Assembly: GCA_035499295.1 (NCBI GenBank)
Contig: DATJZG010000178.1
Location: forward strand, 1 to 64,000
DNA: 64,000 nucleotides
DNA from: DATJZG01 sp035499295
Lineage (GTDB): Bacteria; Myxococcota; Myxococcia; Myxococcales; Anaeromyxobacteraceae
Reading direction: 5' to 3'
Part shown: piece by piece, positions 1 to 7,768 of the stretch
How the letters are laid out: each line of letters opens with the position of its first letter
Numbering within the stretch: position 1 is the stretch's first letter
Position numbers and translations under genes: made by a program
Notes under the pieces: generated by a model
Told to the model about the DNA's origin: nothing
Seen by the model: the letters and a program-made list of their open reading frames with translations, nothing else
Databases searched by the model: none

Positions 1-379
1 GGACGGCGAGGGATCCCTCGATGAACCGGGGCGACTCGTGGTGGTCGACGATGGCCGTCGTCCCGGCAAGCAGGGCGCGGCCGATGGCGTCCCGCGCCGA
101 CGCCCGCAGGAGGTCGACGTCGAGGGCCCGATCGAGGCGCCACCAGACGCGCTCCAGGATCTCGAGGAAGTTGCGGGGCGGCGGCCGGGGCGGCGGCATG
201 CCGTAGCGCGCCAGGCCGCTGTAGAGATGGGTGTGAGCGCACACCGCCCCGGGCGCGATGTCGCCGTCGGCGCAGGCGAGGCGCAGGGCGCCCTCGAGCG
301 GCTCGGCCGTCACCCGCCCGTCGGCGATCGCCACCACCTTGCCGCTCCGATCGGGCCCGATGAGGAGGGGTGGAGTCAC
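1..379 (-). CDS. ssnA: SsnA-like aminohydrolase, N-terminal part (runs off left edge)
   Basis: Reading the minus strand from a GTG at 379 gives an open frame of about 126 codons that continues past the window edge. It contains an amidohydrolase beta-sandwich start, then CAHTHLYSGLARYGM (metal-binding HxH), then GTTAIVDHHESPRFIEGSL. That combination is characteristic of SsnA, the putative aminohydrolase of selenium-dependent molybdenum hydroxylase loci; related enzymes deaminate or hydrolyse nitrogen heterocycles. The gene diverges from hydA across a 114-bp gap (380-493). The GTG start is the first in frame that fits the domain, but no strong ribosome site precedes it, so the start is uncertain. 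The family call rests on only the first quarter of the protein. Confidence 0.72.
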   Translation of the reverse strand, partial: MTPPLLIGPDRSGKVVAIADGRVTAEPLEGALRLACADGDIAPGAVCAHTHLYSGLARYGMPPPRPPPRNFLEILERVWWRLDRALDVDLLRASARDAIGRALLAGTTAIVDHHESPRFIEGSLAV

Positions 380-493
380 GGGGAGGCGTCGCGGGCGAAG
401 GGAAGGTGGACCGGGCGCACGGGCCCGCAGTATCAGGGGAAGAACGGGTGTATTCAAGGGATGCCGGACCGGCGCGAGAACGGAGGCGACAGG

Positions 494-1897
494 ATGGCTG
501 CGACGCTCATTCGCGGAGGCACGGTCGTCACCGACGAGACGACGAGACGGGCAGACGTCCTCGTGCGGGACGGCCTCGTCGCGGCACTCGGCGACGGGCT
601 CGAGGCGCCCACCGGGGCGGAGGTGGTCGACGCCGGCGGGTGCCTGGTGATGCCGGGGGGCGTCGATCCGCACACCCACATGCAGCTGCCGACGATGGGG
701 ACGGTGGTGGCCGACGACTTCTTCACCGGGACGGCCGCGGCGGCGGCCGGAGGGACGACGACCATCCTCGACTTCGTCGGCCCGGACAAGGGCGAGTCGC
801 CGCTCGAGGCGCTGGCCCGATGGCAGGGATGGGCCTCCCGGTCGACGGTCGACTACGGGCTGCACATGACGGTGTCGTGGTGGGGGCCTCGTTTCGCTCG
901 CGAGATGGAAGCGCTCGTCCGGGCGCACGGGGTGACGAGCTTCAAGTTCTTCCTCGCCTACAAGGGCGGCCTGATGCTCTCCGACGAGGAGATCGTGGCG
1001 GGCTTCCTGCGCTGCCGGGAGCTGGGAGCGCTCCCGCAGGTCCACGCCGAGAACGGCGAACTCATCGCCCACCTGCAGGCGAAGCTGCTGGCGGAGGGGA
1101 GGACGGGGCCCCTCGGCCACCCGCTTTCCCGCCCGCCGCAACTGGAGGGGGAGGCGACCGTTCGCGCCATCACCATGGCGGAGATCCTGGACGTGCCCCT
1201 CTACGTGGTGCACGTCTCGGCAGCCCAGGCAGCCGACGCCATCGGAGGTGCGCGCCGCCGCGGGGTGAAGGTGGTGGGGGAGACCCTGCCCGGCTTCCTC
1301 GCCATCGACGACTCCGTCTACGCGAGCCCCGACTTCGACTTCAGCGCCGGGCACGTCATGAGCCCTCCCTACCGGCCGAAGGGCCACCCGGAGGCCCTCT
1401 GGCGTGCCATCGAGGCCGGAGCACTGAGCGTCACCGGCACCGACCACTGCTGCTTCACCAAGGAACAGAAGCGGCTCGGCGCCGCGGAGTTCACGCGCAT
1501 CCCCAACGGCTGCGGGGGCGTCGAGGACCGCCTGCACGTGCTCTGGCACCTGGGCGTCAACGGCGGGCACCTCACTCCCGAGCGCTTCGTCGCCCTCACC
1601 TCCGCCAACGCCGCCAAGGCGTTCGGGCTCTGGCCCCGCAAGGGGTCGCTCGAGGTCGGCGCCGACGGGGATGTCGTCGTCCTCGATCCCTCCCGGCGCA
1701 AGACGCTCTCGGCGCGCACCCAGCACCAGCGCACCGACTTCTCGGTCTGGGAAGGGCGCGAGGTGAAGGGAGTGGTGGTCCACGCCTTCGCCCGCGGCCG
1801 CCACCTCTGGGTCGACGGCGATCTGCGGGCTGAGGCCGGCTCGGGCCGGTACCTGCCTCGGGCCCCCTTCGGCCCGGTTTTCCGGTCGGCCCCCTAG
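494..1897 (+). CDS. hydA: Dihydropyrimidinase / hydantoinase
   Basis: Encodes a 467-residue cyclic amidohydrolase, the usual length for dihydropyrimidinases. Such enzymes open dihydrouracil, hydantoins and related cyclic ureides to N-carbamoyl amino acids in the cytoplasm. Visible signatures are PGGVDPHTHMQLP (metal-binding HxH), the FKFFLAYKG segment carrying the lysine carboxylated to bridge two metals, VHVSAAQAADAI and GTDHCCF. The ATG at 494 is chosen because GGAGG lies 7 nt upstream and homology begins there; an open frame continues further upstream but looks non-coding. HydA is one of the conserved members of the E. coli purine cluster (with ssnA, ygfK, xdhD). Its stop codon lies in the same CTAG tetranucleotide as the stop of the facing gene. 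The exact substrate (dihydropyrimidine, hydantoin or a purine-derived ureide) cannot be read from sequence. Confidence 0.9.
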   Translation: MAATLIRGGTVVTDETTRRADVLVRDGLVAALGDGLEAPTGAEVVDAGGCLVMPGGVDPHTHMQLPTMGTVVADDFFTGTAAAAAGGTTTILDFVGPDKGESPLEALARWQGWASRSTVDYGLHMTVSWWGPRFAREMEALVRAHGVTSFKFFLAYKGGLMLSDEEIVAGFLRCRELGALPQVHAENGELIAHLQAKLLAEGRTGPLGHPLSRPPQLEGEATVRAITMAEILDVPLYVVHVSAAQAADAIGGARRRGVKVVGETLPGFLAIDDSVYASPDFDFSAGHVMSPPYRPKGHPEALWRAIEAGALSVTGTDHCCFTKEQKRLGAAEFTRIPNGCGGVEDRLHVLWHLGVNGGHLTPERFVALTSANAAKAFGLWPRKGSLEVGADGDVVVLDPSRRKTLSARTQHQRTDFSVWEGREVKGVVVHAFARGRHLWVDGDLRAEAGSGRYLPRAPFGPVFRSAP

Positions 1898-3540
1898 GCG
1901 AAGGGTTCGCTCGCGAGCACGCGCCCGGGAAAGGGGCTCGGCGCGATGAGGCGGCCGTGGTCGAGGACCAGCTCCCCGTGCACCCAGACCATGTCGATGC
2001 CGGTCGGGGGGACGAGCGGACGGAGGTAGTCGTTCTGCTCACGGACCCCCGCGGGGTCGAAGAGCACGAGCGAGGCGTCGGCCCCGGGGCGGAGGGTGGG
2101 GTCGGGGAGGCGCAGAAAGCGGCACGGGAGCGTGGCGAGCCGCCACACCATCTCGGCGAGGGGGATGCCCATCTCACGCGCCATCCGCAGCGCCTTCGGA
2201 AAGGCTCCGAGCGCGCGCGGATGGGGCTTCTGCCCGGGCCCGGGCATGAGGCCGTCGGTGCAGATGGACATGGAGCGGCGGCGGAAGAAGCGCTCCACCG
2301 TCGCCTCGTTGCCGTAGTGGGTGATGATCGCCACCTCGCCCCCGTTGGCGAGGAAGAAGTCGAAGACGGCGTCGTAGGCGGCGAGGGAATCGAGGTCCGG
2401 TGCCCCGGCGGCGCGCGCCACGTCGCCGAGCCTCTTGCCCAGCCAGGCGTCCCCGACCCCCGGCTTCACCCCGGCGATCTGGATTCCCTCCAGGCCCCCG
2501 CAAAAGCGGACGAAGTTGTCCCAGTTGGCGCTGTCGCCTCGCATCCTTTCCCCCGTCGCCCGGCGCAGGGCGGGGTCGGAGAGCCGGGCCAGGAACTCGG
2601 CGCGGGAGCCCGCCCGCACCTCGGGGGGGAAGATGGCGTCGCCGGTCGTCGAACCGGCCGTGTAGGGGTACATGTTCTCCATGGTGGGGACGAGCGCTGC
2701 CGCGTCGGCGAGCAGGGACTCGATCTCGCCGATGCGGTCGTAGTTGTGCGCGCCGGCGATCTTGGAGTGCTCGTTGCAGTAGCCGCCTCCTCCGTCGACG
2801 GCGGCCTGCAGGACCTCCCTCAGGCTCTGGACGACGGCGTCGCTCTCCGAGCGCAGGTGGGGGAAGAGCGCCCCCGGCTTTACCTGGTTGTAGGCGCGGA
2901 CGAGCTCGGTCAGCTCGTGCCGGTCGGAGTAAACGGCCGGGTTGTAGACCAGGCCCGTCGAGAGCCCGAGGGTGAGCGGCGCTTCCCGCCGCACCACCTC
3001 TCCCATGGCGGCCAGCTCGGACATCGTCGCCGTCCGGGCCAGGTTGTTCATCACCACCCGTCGCACCGCCGAGTGCCCGAGGTAGAGCCCCATGTCGGTG
3101 ACCGAGCGTCCCCGGTGCCAGGAGAGGAACTCCGCCACCGAGGACCAGGGCCACTCGCCCTCGATGGAGCCGTCGAGCGGCTTCAGCTGGGCCGCGTACT
3201 GGGAGCGCTGGTCCGCGTTCACCGGAGCCGGCGACAGGCCGTCGACGCCGCAGATGCGCTTTGTCACCCCGCCGCGTATGGCGAGCTCGCAGGCCCTGGG
3301 CAGGCCGCTCTCTCCCAGCGCGGTTCCGCCGAGCGCCCCGTGGTTGTGGGTGTCGACGAAACCGGGCGCCAGGGCGCGGCCGCGTGCGTCGACGACGCGG
3401 TCGGCGGACCGCGCCTCCGAGCTCGCCACCGAGCCCAGCCGCGCCACCACCCCGTCCTCGACGAGCAGGTCGCCGGCGTACGGGGGGGTGACCCCGTCGC
3501 CGTTCACGATGCGGGCGTCGCGGACGAGGTACCGGGTCAC
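1894..3540 (-). CDS. N-acyl-D-amino-acid deacylase-like amidohydrolase
   Basis: A 548-residue amidohydrolase of the D-aminoacylase family. It has PGFVDTHNHGALGG (HxH metal site), a long central insert, and the C-terminal pattern CTDGLMPGPGQKPHPRALG followed by a barrel tail typical of the family. Known members hydrolyse N-acyl- or N-carbamoyl-D-amino acids. The GTG start at 3540 overlaps the stop of the upstream hydrolase by GTGA, implying translational coupling; the longer open frame upstream is the shadow of that gene. It is the last gene of the minus-strand run XDH, M20 hydrolase, deacylase. It would fit removal of a formyl, carbamoyl or acyl group from a ring-opened ureide, but that role is an inference. 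The 3' end interlocks with hydA. Confidence 0.82.
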   Translation of the reverse strand: MTRYLVRDARIVNGDGVTPPYAGDLLVEDGVVARLGSVASSEARSADRVVDARGRALAPGFVDTHNHGALGGTALGESGLPRACELAIRGGVTKRICGVDGLSPAPVNADQRSQYAAQLKPLDGSIEGEWPWSSVAEFLSWHRGRSVTDMGLYLGHSAVRRVVMNNLARTATMSELAAMGEVVRREAPLTLGLSTGLVYNPAVYSDRHELTELVRAYNQVKPGALFPHLRSESDAVVQSLREVLQAAVDGGGGYCNEHSKIAGAHNYDRIGEIESLLADAAALVPTMENMYPYTAGSTTGDAIFPPEVRAGSRAEFLARLSDPALRRATGERMRGDSANWDNFVRFCGGLEGIQIAGVKPGVGDAWLGKRLGDVARAAGAPDLDSLAAYDAVFDFFLANGGEVAIITHYGNEATVERFFRRRSMSICTDGLMPGPGQKPHPRALGAFPKALRMAREMGIPLAEMVWRLATLPCRFLRLPDPTLRPGADASLVLFDPAGVREQNDYLRPLVPPTGIDMVWVHGELVLDHGRLIAPSPFPGRVLASEPFA

Positions 3541-4766
3541 TGCGCGAGCTCGAGCAGGAGCTGCAGCAGGACGTCTCCTCCAGCCTGGACGTCCATCGGC
3601 GAGGTGTACTCCTCGACGTTGTGGCTCACGCCGCGCGTGCTGGGAACGAAGATCATGCACGCCGGGCAGACGGAGGCCAGGATCTGCGCATCGTGGCCGG
3701 CCCCGCTGGGAAGGCGCCGGACCCGGTGGCCGAGACCGCGGGCGATGGCCTCCACCCGCGCGACGAGCTCTCGGTCGAAGGCCACCGGCTCGAAACGGGC
3801 GAGGGAGCGCCGGGACAGGCCGACGCCCTCGTCGGAGGCGGCCTTGGCCGCGAACTCGAACAGTCGCCGCTCGGCCAGCTGCAGGCGATCCTCGTCGGTG
3901 TTTCGCAGGTCGACGGTGAGGAGGGCGCGGTTGGCCACCACGTTCACCAGGTTGGGGGAGAGCGTCAACGCCCCCACGGTCGCGACCTGGTCCCCTCCCA
4001 ACTCCCGCGCCAGCCGGCGCGCGAACGAGGCGATCTCCGCCGCCACGAACCCGGCGTCGTGCCGCAGGCGCATCGGGGTCGTCCCGGCGTGGTTGGACTC
4101 CCCGCTGAGGGTGAACTCCGACCAGGAGATGCCCTGGACGCCCTCCACCGCTCCGATGGTGAAGCCCTCGGCCTCCAGGACCGGGCCCTGCTCGATGTGC
4201 AGCTCGACGTAGGCGTGCACGCGGGGGGCACCTACCGGGGCCGCCCCCGCGTACCCGATGCGGGAGAGGTTCTCGGCCACGGTGGTGCCGTCGATGCCGA
4301 CGGTGGCGAGCGCCTCCTGGAGCGGCAGCCCTCCAGCGTACACCAGGCTCCCCATCATGTCGGGCTGGAAGCGGCTGCCCTCCTCGTTGGTGAAGAAGGC
4401 GACCGCCAGCGGTCGCCGCGTCCGCACGCCGGCGTCCTCGAGCGTCCGCATCACCTCCAGGCCGGCGAGCACGCCCAGGTTGCCGTCGAAGCGGCCCCCG
4501 GTCCGGACGGTGTCGATGTGGCTGCCCGTCATCACCGGCGCACCCTCCTCCTGTCCCCTGCGGAGAGCGACCACGTTCCCGATGGCGTCGATCGAGATCT
4601 GGAGCCCGAGCTCGCGCATCCAGCCCACCACCAGATCGCGGCCTCCCCGGTCGGCGTCGGAGAGCGCGAGGCGCGAGACCCCGCCTCCGGGAAGGGCGCC
4701 CACCTGCCCGAGCTGCTCCAGCCGACCGTAGAGACGGCGCCCGTCGATGCGAAGGTGGCTCGGCAC
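3537..4766 (-). CDS. M20 N-carbamoyl-L-amino-acid / allantoate amidohydrolase
   Basis: A 409-residue dinuclear zinc hydrolase of the HyuC/AllC group. Metal ligands are visible in GSHIDTVRTGGRFDGNLG (His and Asp), FFTNEEGSRF (Glu pair), VELHIEQGPVLE (His) and a C-terminal SHNVEEYT (His). The first two residues of the conserved LRIDG start motif follow a GTG at 4766 with GGAGG 5-6 nt upstream, so that start is preferred over an earlier GTG overlapping the XDH stop. The family removes carbamoyl groups from N-carbamoyl amino acids, beta-ureidopropionate or allantoate, releasing ammonia and CO2. With hydA it forms a cyclic-ureide opening plus decarbamoylation pair. It sits 23 bp behind the single-chain molybdenum hydroxylase and overlaps the deacylase by 4 bp. 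Which ureide it uses is not determined by sequence. Confidence 0.88.
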   Translation of the reverse strand: MPSHLRIDGRRLYGRLEQLGQVGALPGGGVSRLALSDADRGGRDLVVGWMRELGLQISIDAIGNVVALRRGQEEGAPVMTGSHIDTVRTGGRFDGNLGVLAGLEVMRTLEDAGVRTRRPLAVAFFTNEEGSRFQPDMMGSLVYAGGLPLQEALATVGIDGTTVAENLSRIGYAGAAPVGAPRVHAYVELHIEQGPVLEAEGFTIGAVEGVQGISWSEFTLSGESNHAGTTPMRLRHDAGFVAAEIASFARRLARELGGDQVATVGALTLSPNLVNVVANRALLTVDLRNTDEDRLQLAERRLFEFAAKAASDEGVGLSRRSLARFEPVAFDRELVARVEAIARGLGHRVRRLPSGAGHDAQILASVCPACMIFVPSTRGVSHNVEEYTSPMDVQAGGDVLLQLLLELAQ

Positions 4767-4789
4767 TCCGCCCTCCAGTCTTAGCCCGA

Positions 4790-7429
4790 TCAATGCCACT
4801 GGTCGCGATCGGCGTCGGCGATCCGGCCCACGTTGATGGCCCGGGCCGCCGGCGAGTCCTTCATGGGAAGGCGCCTCCGCCGAACGCCGTCGAACGCCTC
4901 GAGGGCCCCCGCCACCGCGCCGGCGGTGGGAACGAGGCCGATCTCCCCCACCCCCTTCGCCCCGAAGGGTCCCTCGGGCTCCGGGTCCTCGACCAGGATG
5001 ACCTGCACCTCCGGCATGTGCTGGGCGCGCAGGACCCCGATGTCGCGCAGCTTGAAGGTCACTGGCATGCCGTCGCGGCAGGGCAGCTCCTCGGTGAGCG
5101 CGTACCCGAGCCCCATGTGGACCGAGCCCTCGATCTGAGCCTCGCACTGCTGGGGATTGATGGCCCGGCCGACGTCGTGCGCGGCAACCACCCGGGCGAG
5201 CGCACCTTTGCCGTCGAGGATCACGACCTGCGTGGCCCAGCCGAACGAGGTGTGCGTCTTCACCTTCCCGTTCTTCGTCTTGCCAGGGGCGGTGGTGTCG
5301 TCGATGACGATCTCGCCCACGTACTCTCGTCCGGCGAGTTCCGCCAGCGAGCGCCCCTCCTCGAGGTCCGCGCGCAGCTTCTTGGCCGCGTCCACGGCGG
5401 CTCGGCCGCCGAGGAGAGTCGCGCGCGAGCCGGTGGTCTGCCCTGCGCCGAGTTCGAAGCGGCTGTCGACGCGAGGAAGGAAGGTGGTGGAGGGTAGCCC
5501 GGTCACCTCCGCCGCACACTGGGTCAGGATGGTGAGCAGCCCCTGCCCCATCTCGGTGAAGCCCGCATACAGCCCGACCTTCCCGTCCCGCTCCACCACC
5601 AGCCGGCACTTGCCGTACTCGACTGCGCCGTTCCCGATGCCCGAGTTCTTGACTCCGCAGGCGATGCCCACCGCCCGCCCCTCCTTGCGGGCGGCGTAGT
5701 ACGAGTCCTTCACCGCCAGGAGCGTCCTCTCGAGCCCCACCGACTTCTCGAGGACCTGGCCGGTGGTGAAGGTGTCGCCCACCCGCAGGGCGTTTCGGAA
5801 GCGCATCTCCCAGGCGTCGATGCCGACCCTGGCGGCGAGAAGGTCGACGCACCCCTCGATGGCGAAGCTCGTCTGGTTCACGCCGAACCCGCGCATGGCG
5901 CCGCAGGGCGGGTTGTTGGTGTAGGCGGCGATCGCCTCCACCTGCACGGCCGGCACCCGGTACGGGCCGCAGGCGTGACCGGCGGCGCGCTCCAGCACCT
6001 TGCCGCCCACCGAGGCGTAGGCGCCCGAGTCGCCGAGGAGGCGGACCTTGGCGGCGGTGAGCCGCCCCTCGGCGTCGCAGCCGACCGTGTACTCCATGGT
6101 GATGGGGTGCCGCTTGGGGTGCATTCGGATCGACTGCTCCCGGGTGAGCACCATGCGCACCGGGCGCTTCGCGAGGCGCGCGAGGAGCGCCGTCTGCGCC
6201 TGGATGCTCATGTCCTCCTTGCCGCCGAAGGCCCCTCCATTCGGGACCAGCTCGACGAAGAGGCGCTCCTCCGGCTCGCCGAGCACCGACGCCACCTGGC
6301 GCCGGTCGTCGAAGATCCCCTGCCCTTGCGTGTAGAGGTGGAGCCGGCCGTCCGGCAAGGGGACCGCCAGCGCCGCCTCCGGCTCGAGGAACAGGTGTTC
6401 GATGCGCTGGGTGGCCCAGGTGCCGGAGACGACGTGAGCCGAGGCGGCCAGGCCCGCCTCCACATCGCCCCGCGCGAAGCGGGTGACGGAGAGGATGTTC
6501 TCGTGCTTGGGATTCACGCGCGGCGCGTCGGGCCGGATGGCGACGGCGGGATCGAGCACCGGGGCGAGCGGCTGGTACTCCACCTCGACGAGCGCCGCGG
6601 CTTCGCGCGCGATGCGCGGGCTCTCGGCGGCGACGGCCGCGAGCACGTCTCCCACCGCTCGGACCTCCTCGCCCTCCGCCACGAACACCGGCCAGTCCGG
6701 GTAGATGAGCCCCACCCAGCGCTCGCCGGGCACGTCGCGCGCCGTGGCCACCGCCACCACGCCCGGGAGGGCGCGCGCTCGGGAGGTGTCGATCCGCATC
6801 ACCCGGGCGCGGGCGTGCGGGGAGAGCAGGACGGCGCCGTGGAGGAGCCCCTCCGCCTCGAGGTCGGCGACGAAGGAGCGGGCGCCGAGGGCCATCTCAC
6901 CGCCCTGGTAGCGCTGGAGCGGGGCCCCCACCCCCCCTTCCTCGGTGGGCTCCGGGAGCGGCCGGCCGTTCTTGGCGGACTGGATGAGCTCCACCGCGTC
7001 CAGGATCTTCACGTAGCCGGTGCACCGACACAGGTGCCCGTCGAGGCCCTTCGCGATCTCCTCGCGCGACAGCAGCCGCCCCTGGTCGGTGAGCCACTTG
7101 ATGCGAAGGACCAGCCCCGGCGTGCAGAATCCGCACTGCAACCCGGCGCTCAGCTGGAACGCTCGCGCGTATAGCCCGCGCTCGGTCTCGGGAACGCCTT
7201 CCAGGGTCAGCACCGACTTCCCCTCCGCCTTCTCGGCGGGCACCGAGCAGGTCGTCTTGGGGCGCCCGTCGACGAGCGCGAGGCAGCAGCCGCACTGTCC
7301 CTGGGGAGAACAAGCGTCCTTCGGCGAGGTGACCTTGAAGTCGTCCCTGAGGACCTCGAGGAGAGACTGCCCCGGGTGGATCCTCGCCTCGCGCTCGACG
7401 CCGTTCAGCTGGAACTTGATGGTCTTCAT
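4790..7429 (-). CDS. Single-chain molybdenum hydroxylase, XdhD / selenium-dependent XDH type
   Basis: Encodes 879 residues. Residues 1-165 hold two 2Fe-2S clusters: C40, C46, C49, C61 and C99, C102, C134, C136. Residues from about 185 onward form the two molybdopterin-binding aldehyde-oxidase/xanthine-dehydrogenase domains, with NGGAFGGKED, the arginine of PPCGAMRGFGVNQ and a C-terminal GAKGVGEIG glutamate. No FAD domain is present. This fused FeS-Mo layout, with the CSPQGQCGCC cluster motif, is that of XdhD and so-called selenium-dependent xanthine dehydrogenases; electrons presumably go to a separate partner. Start: ATG at 7429. It leads a minus-strand operon with the M20 hydrolase and deacylase and diverges from ygfK. 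Bound selenium is a labile cofactor not encoded in the chain, so selenium dependence cannot be seen here. Confidence 0.88.
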   Translation of the reverse strand: MKTIKFQLNGVEREARIHPGQSLLEVLRDDFKVTSPKDACSPQGQCGCCLALVDGRPKTTCSVPAEKAEGKSVLTLEGVPETERGLYARAFQLSAGLQCGFCTPGLVLRIKWLTDQGRLLSREEIAKGLDGHLCRCTGYVKILDAVELIQSAKNGRPLPEPTEEGGVGAPLQRYQGGEMALGARSFVADLEAEGLLHGAVLLSPHARARVMRIDTSRARALPGVVAVATARDVPGERWVGLIYPDWPVFVAEGEEVRAVGDVLAAVAAESPRIAREAAALVEVEYQPLAPVLDPAVAIRPDAPRVNPKHENILSVTRFARGDVEAGLAASAHVVSGTWATQRIEHLFLEPEAALAVPLPDGRLHLYTQGQGIFDDRRQVASVLGEPEERLFVELVPNGGAFGGKEDMSIQAQTALLARLAKRPVRMVLTREQSIRMHPKRHPITMEYTVGCDAEGRLTAAKVRLLGDSGAYASVGGKVLERAAGHACGPYRVPAVQVEAIAAYTNNPPCGAMRGFGVNQTSFAIEGCVDLLAARVGIDAWEMRFRNALRVGDTFTTGQVLEKSVGLERTLLAVKDSYYAARKEGRAVGIACGVKNSGIGNGAVEYGKCRLVVERDGKVGLYAGFTEMGQGLLTILTQCAAEVTGLPSTTFLPRVDSRFELGAGQTTGSRATLLGGRAAVDAAKKLRADLEEGRSLAELAGREYVGEIVIDDTTAPGKTKNGKVKTHTSFGWATQVVILDGKGALARVVAAHDVGRAINPQQCEAQIEGSVHMGLGYALTEELPCRDGMPVTFKLRDIGVLRAQHMPEVQVILVEDPEPEGPFGAKGVGEIGLVPTAGAVAGALEAFDGVRRRRLPMKDSPAARAINVGRIADADRDQWH

Positions 7430-7580
7430 GGGTTGGCTGCGACGCCCGAGGCGCCGGACCCCGCAATCATACAGACGAGGTCCGGAGCTCGCAGCGCTTT
7501 CCGGGCGGGGGCGGAGCCTCCCACCCCGGGCGCGCGCCGCCGACGCGAGAGGGCGGGCGAGCCTCCGCCCCCTTCGCGCG

Positions 7581-7596
7581 TGGCATGGAAGTTGCG
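7581..7596 (+). promoter_or_regulatory. Putative sigma-54 promoter upstream of ygfK
   Basis: TGGCATGGAAGTTGCG matches the -24/-12 consensus TGGCACG-N4-TTGC with correct spacing between the invariant GG and GC and one mismatch. It points toward ygfK, about 170 nt before its start codon, within the 339-bp divergent gap (7430-7768) that otherwise shows no gene. Sigma-54 control would agree with nitrogen-regulated purine catabolism; no activator gene is present nearby. Confidence 0.45.
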
Positions 7597-7768
7597 CCCC
7601 GTCGAGTGCACGGAATGCTGATGGTCCCGTGGCGCCCTTGCGATATGGAAGGAGCGACGAAGGCCGAGGCATGGATCGCGCTTCCACGAGAGAGAGCCGC
7701 CGTTCCCCCGATCCCGCCGCCACCGGCGACGAGGGGTCTCCTTTCGCCCCTGGCGAGGTGGCGCGGCC

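Noticed and set aside
1957..4212. A 751-codon rightward open frame opposite the deacylase and M20 genes
   Set aside because: It is an antisense shadow caused by high GC: composition is Arg/Gly/Val-rich without domain motifs, and the opposite strand has two clear enzyme families with proper starts.
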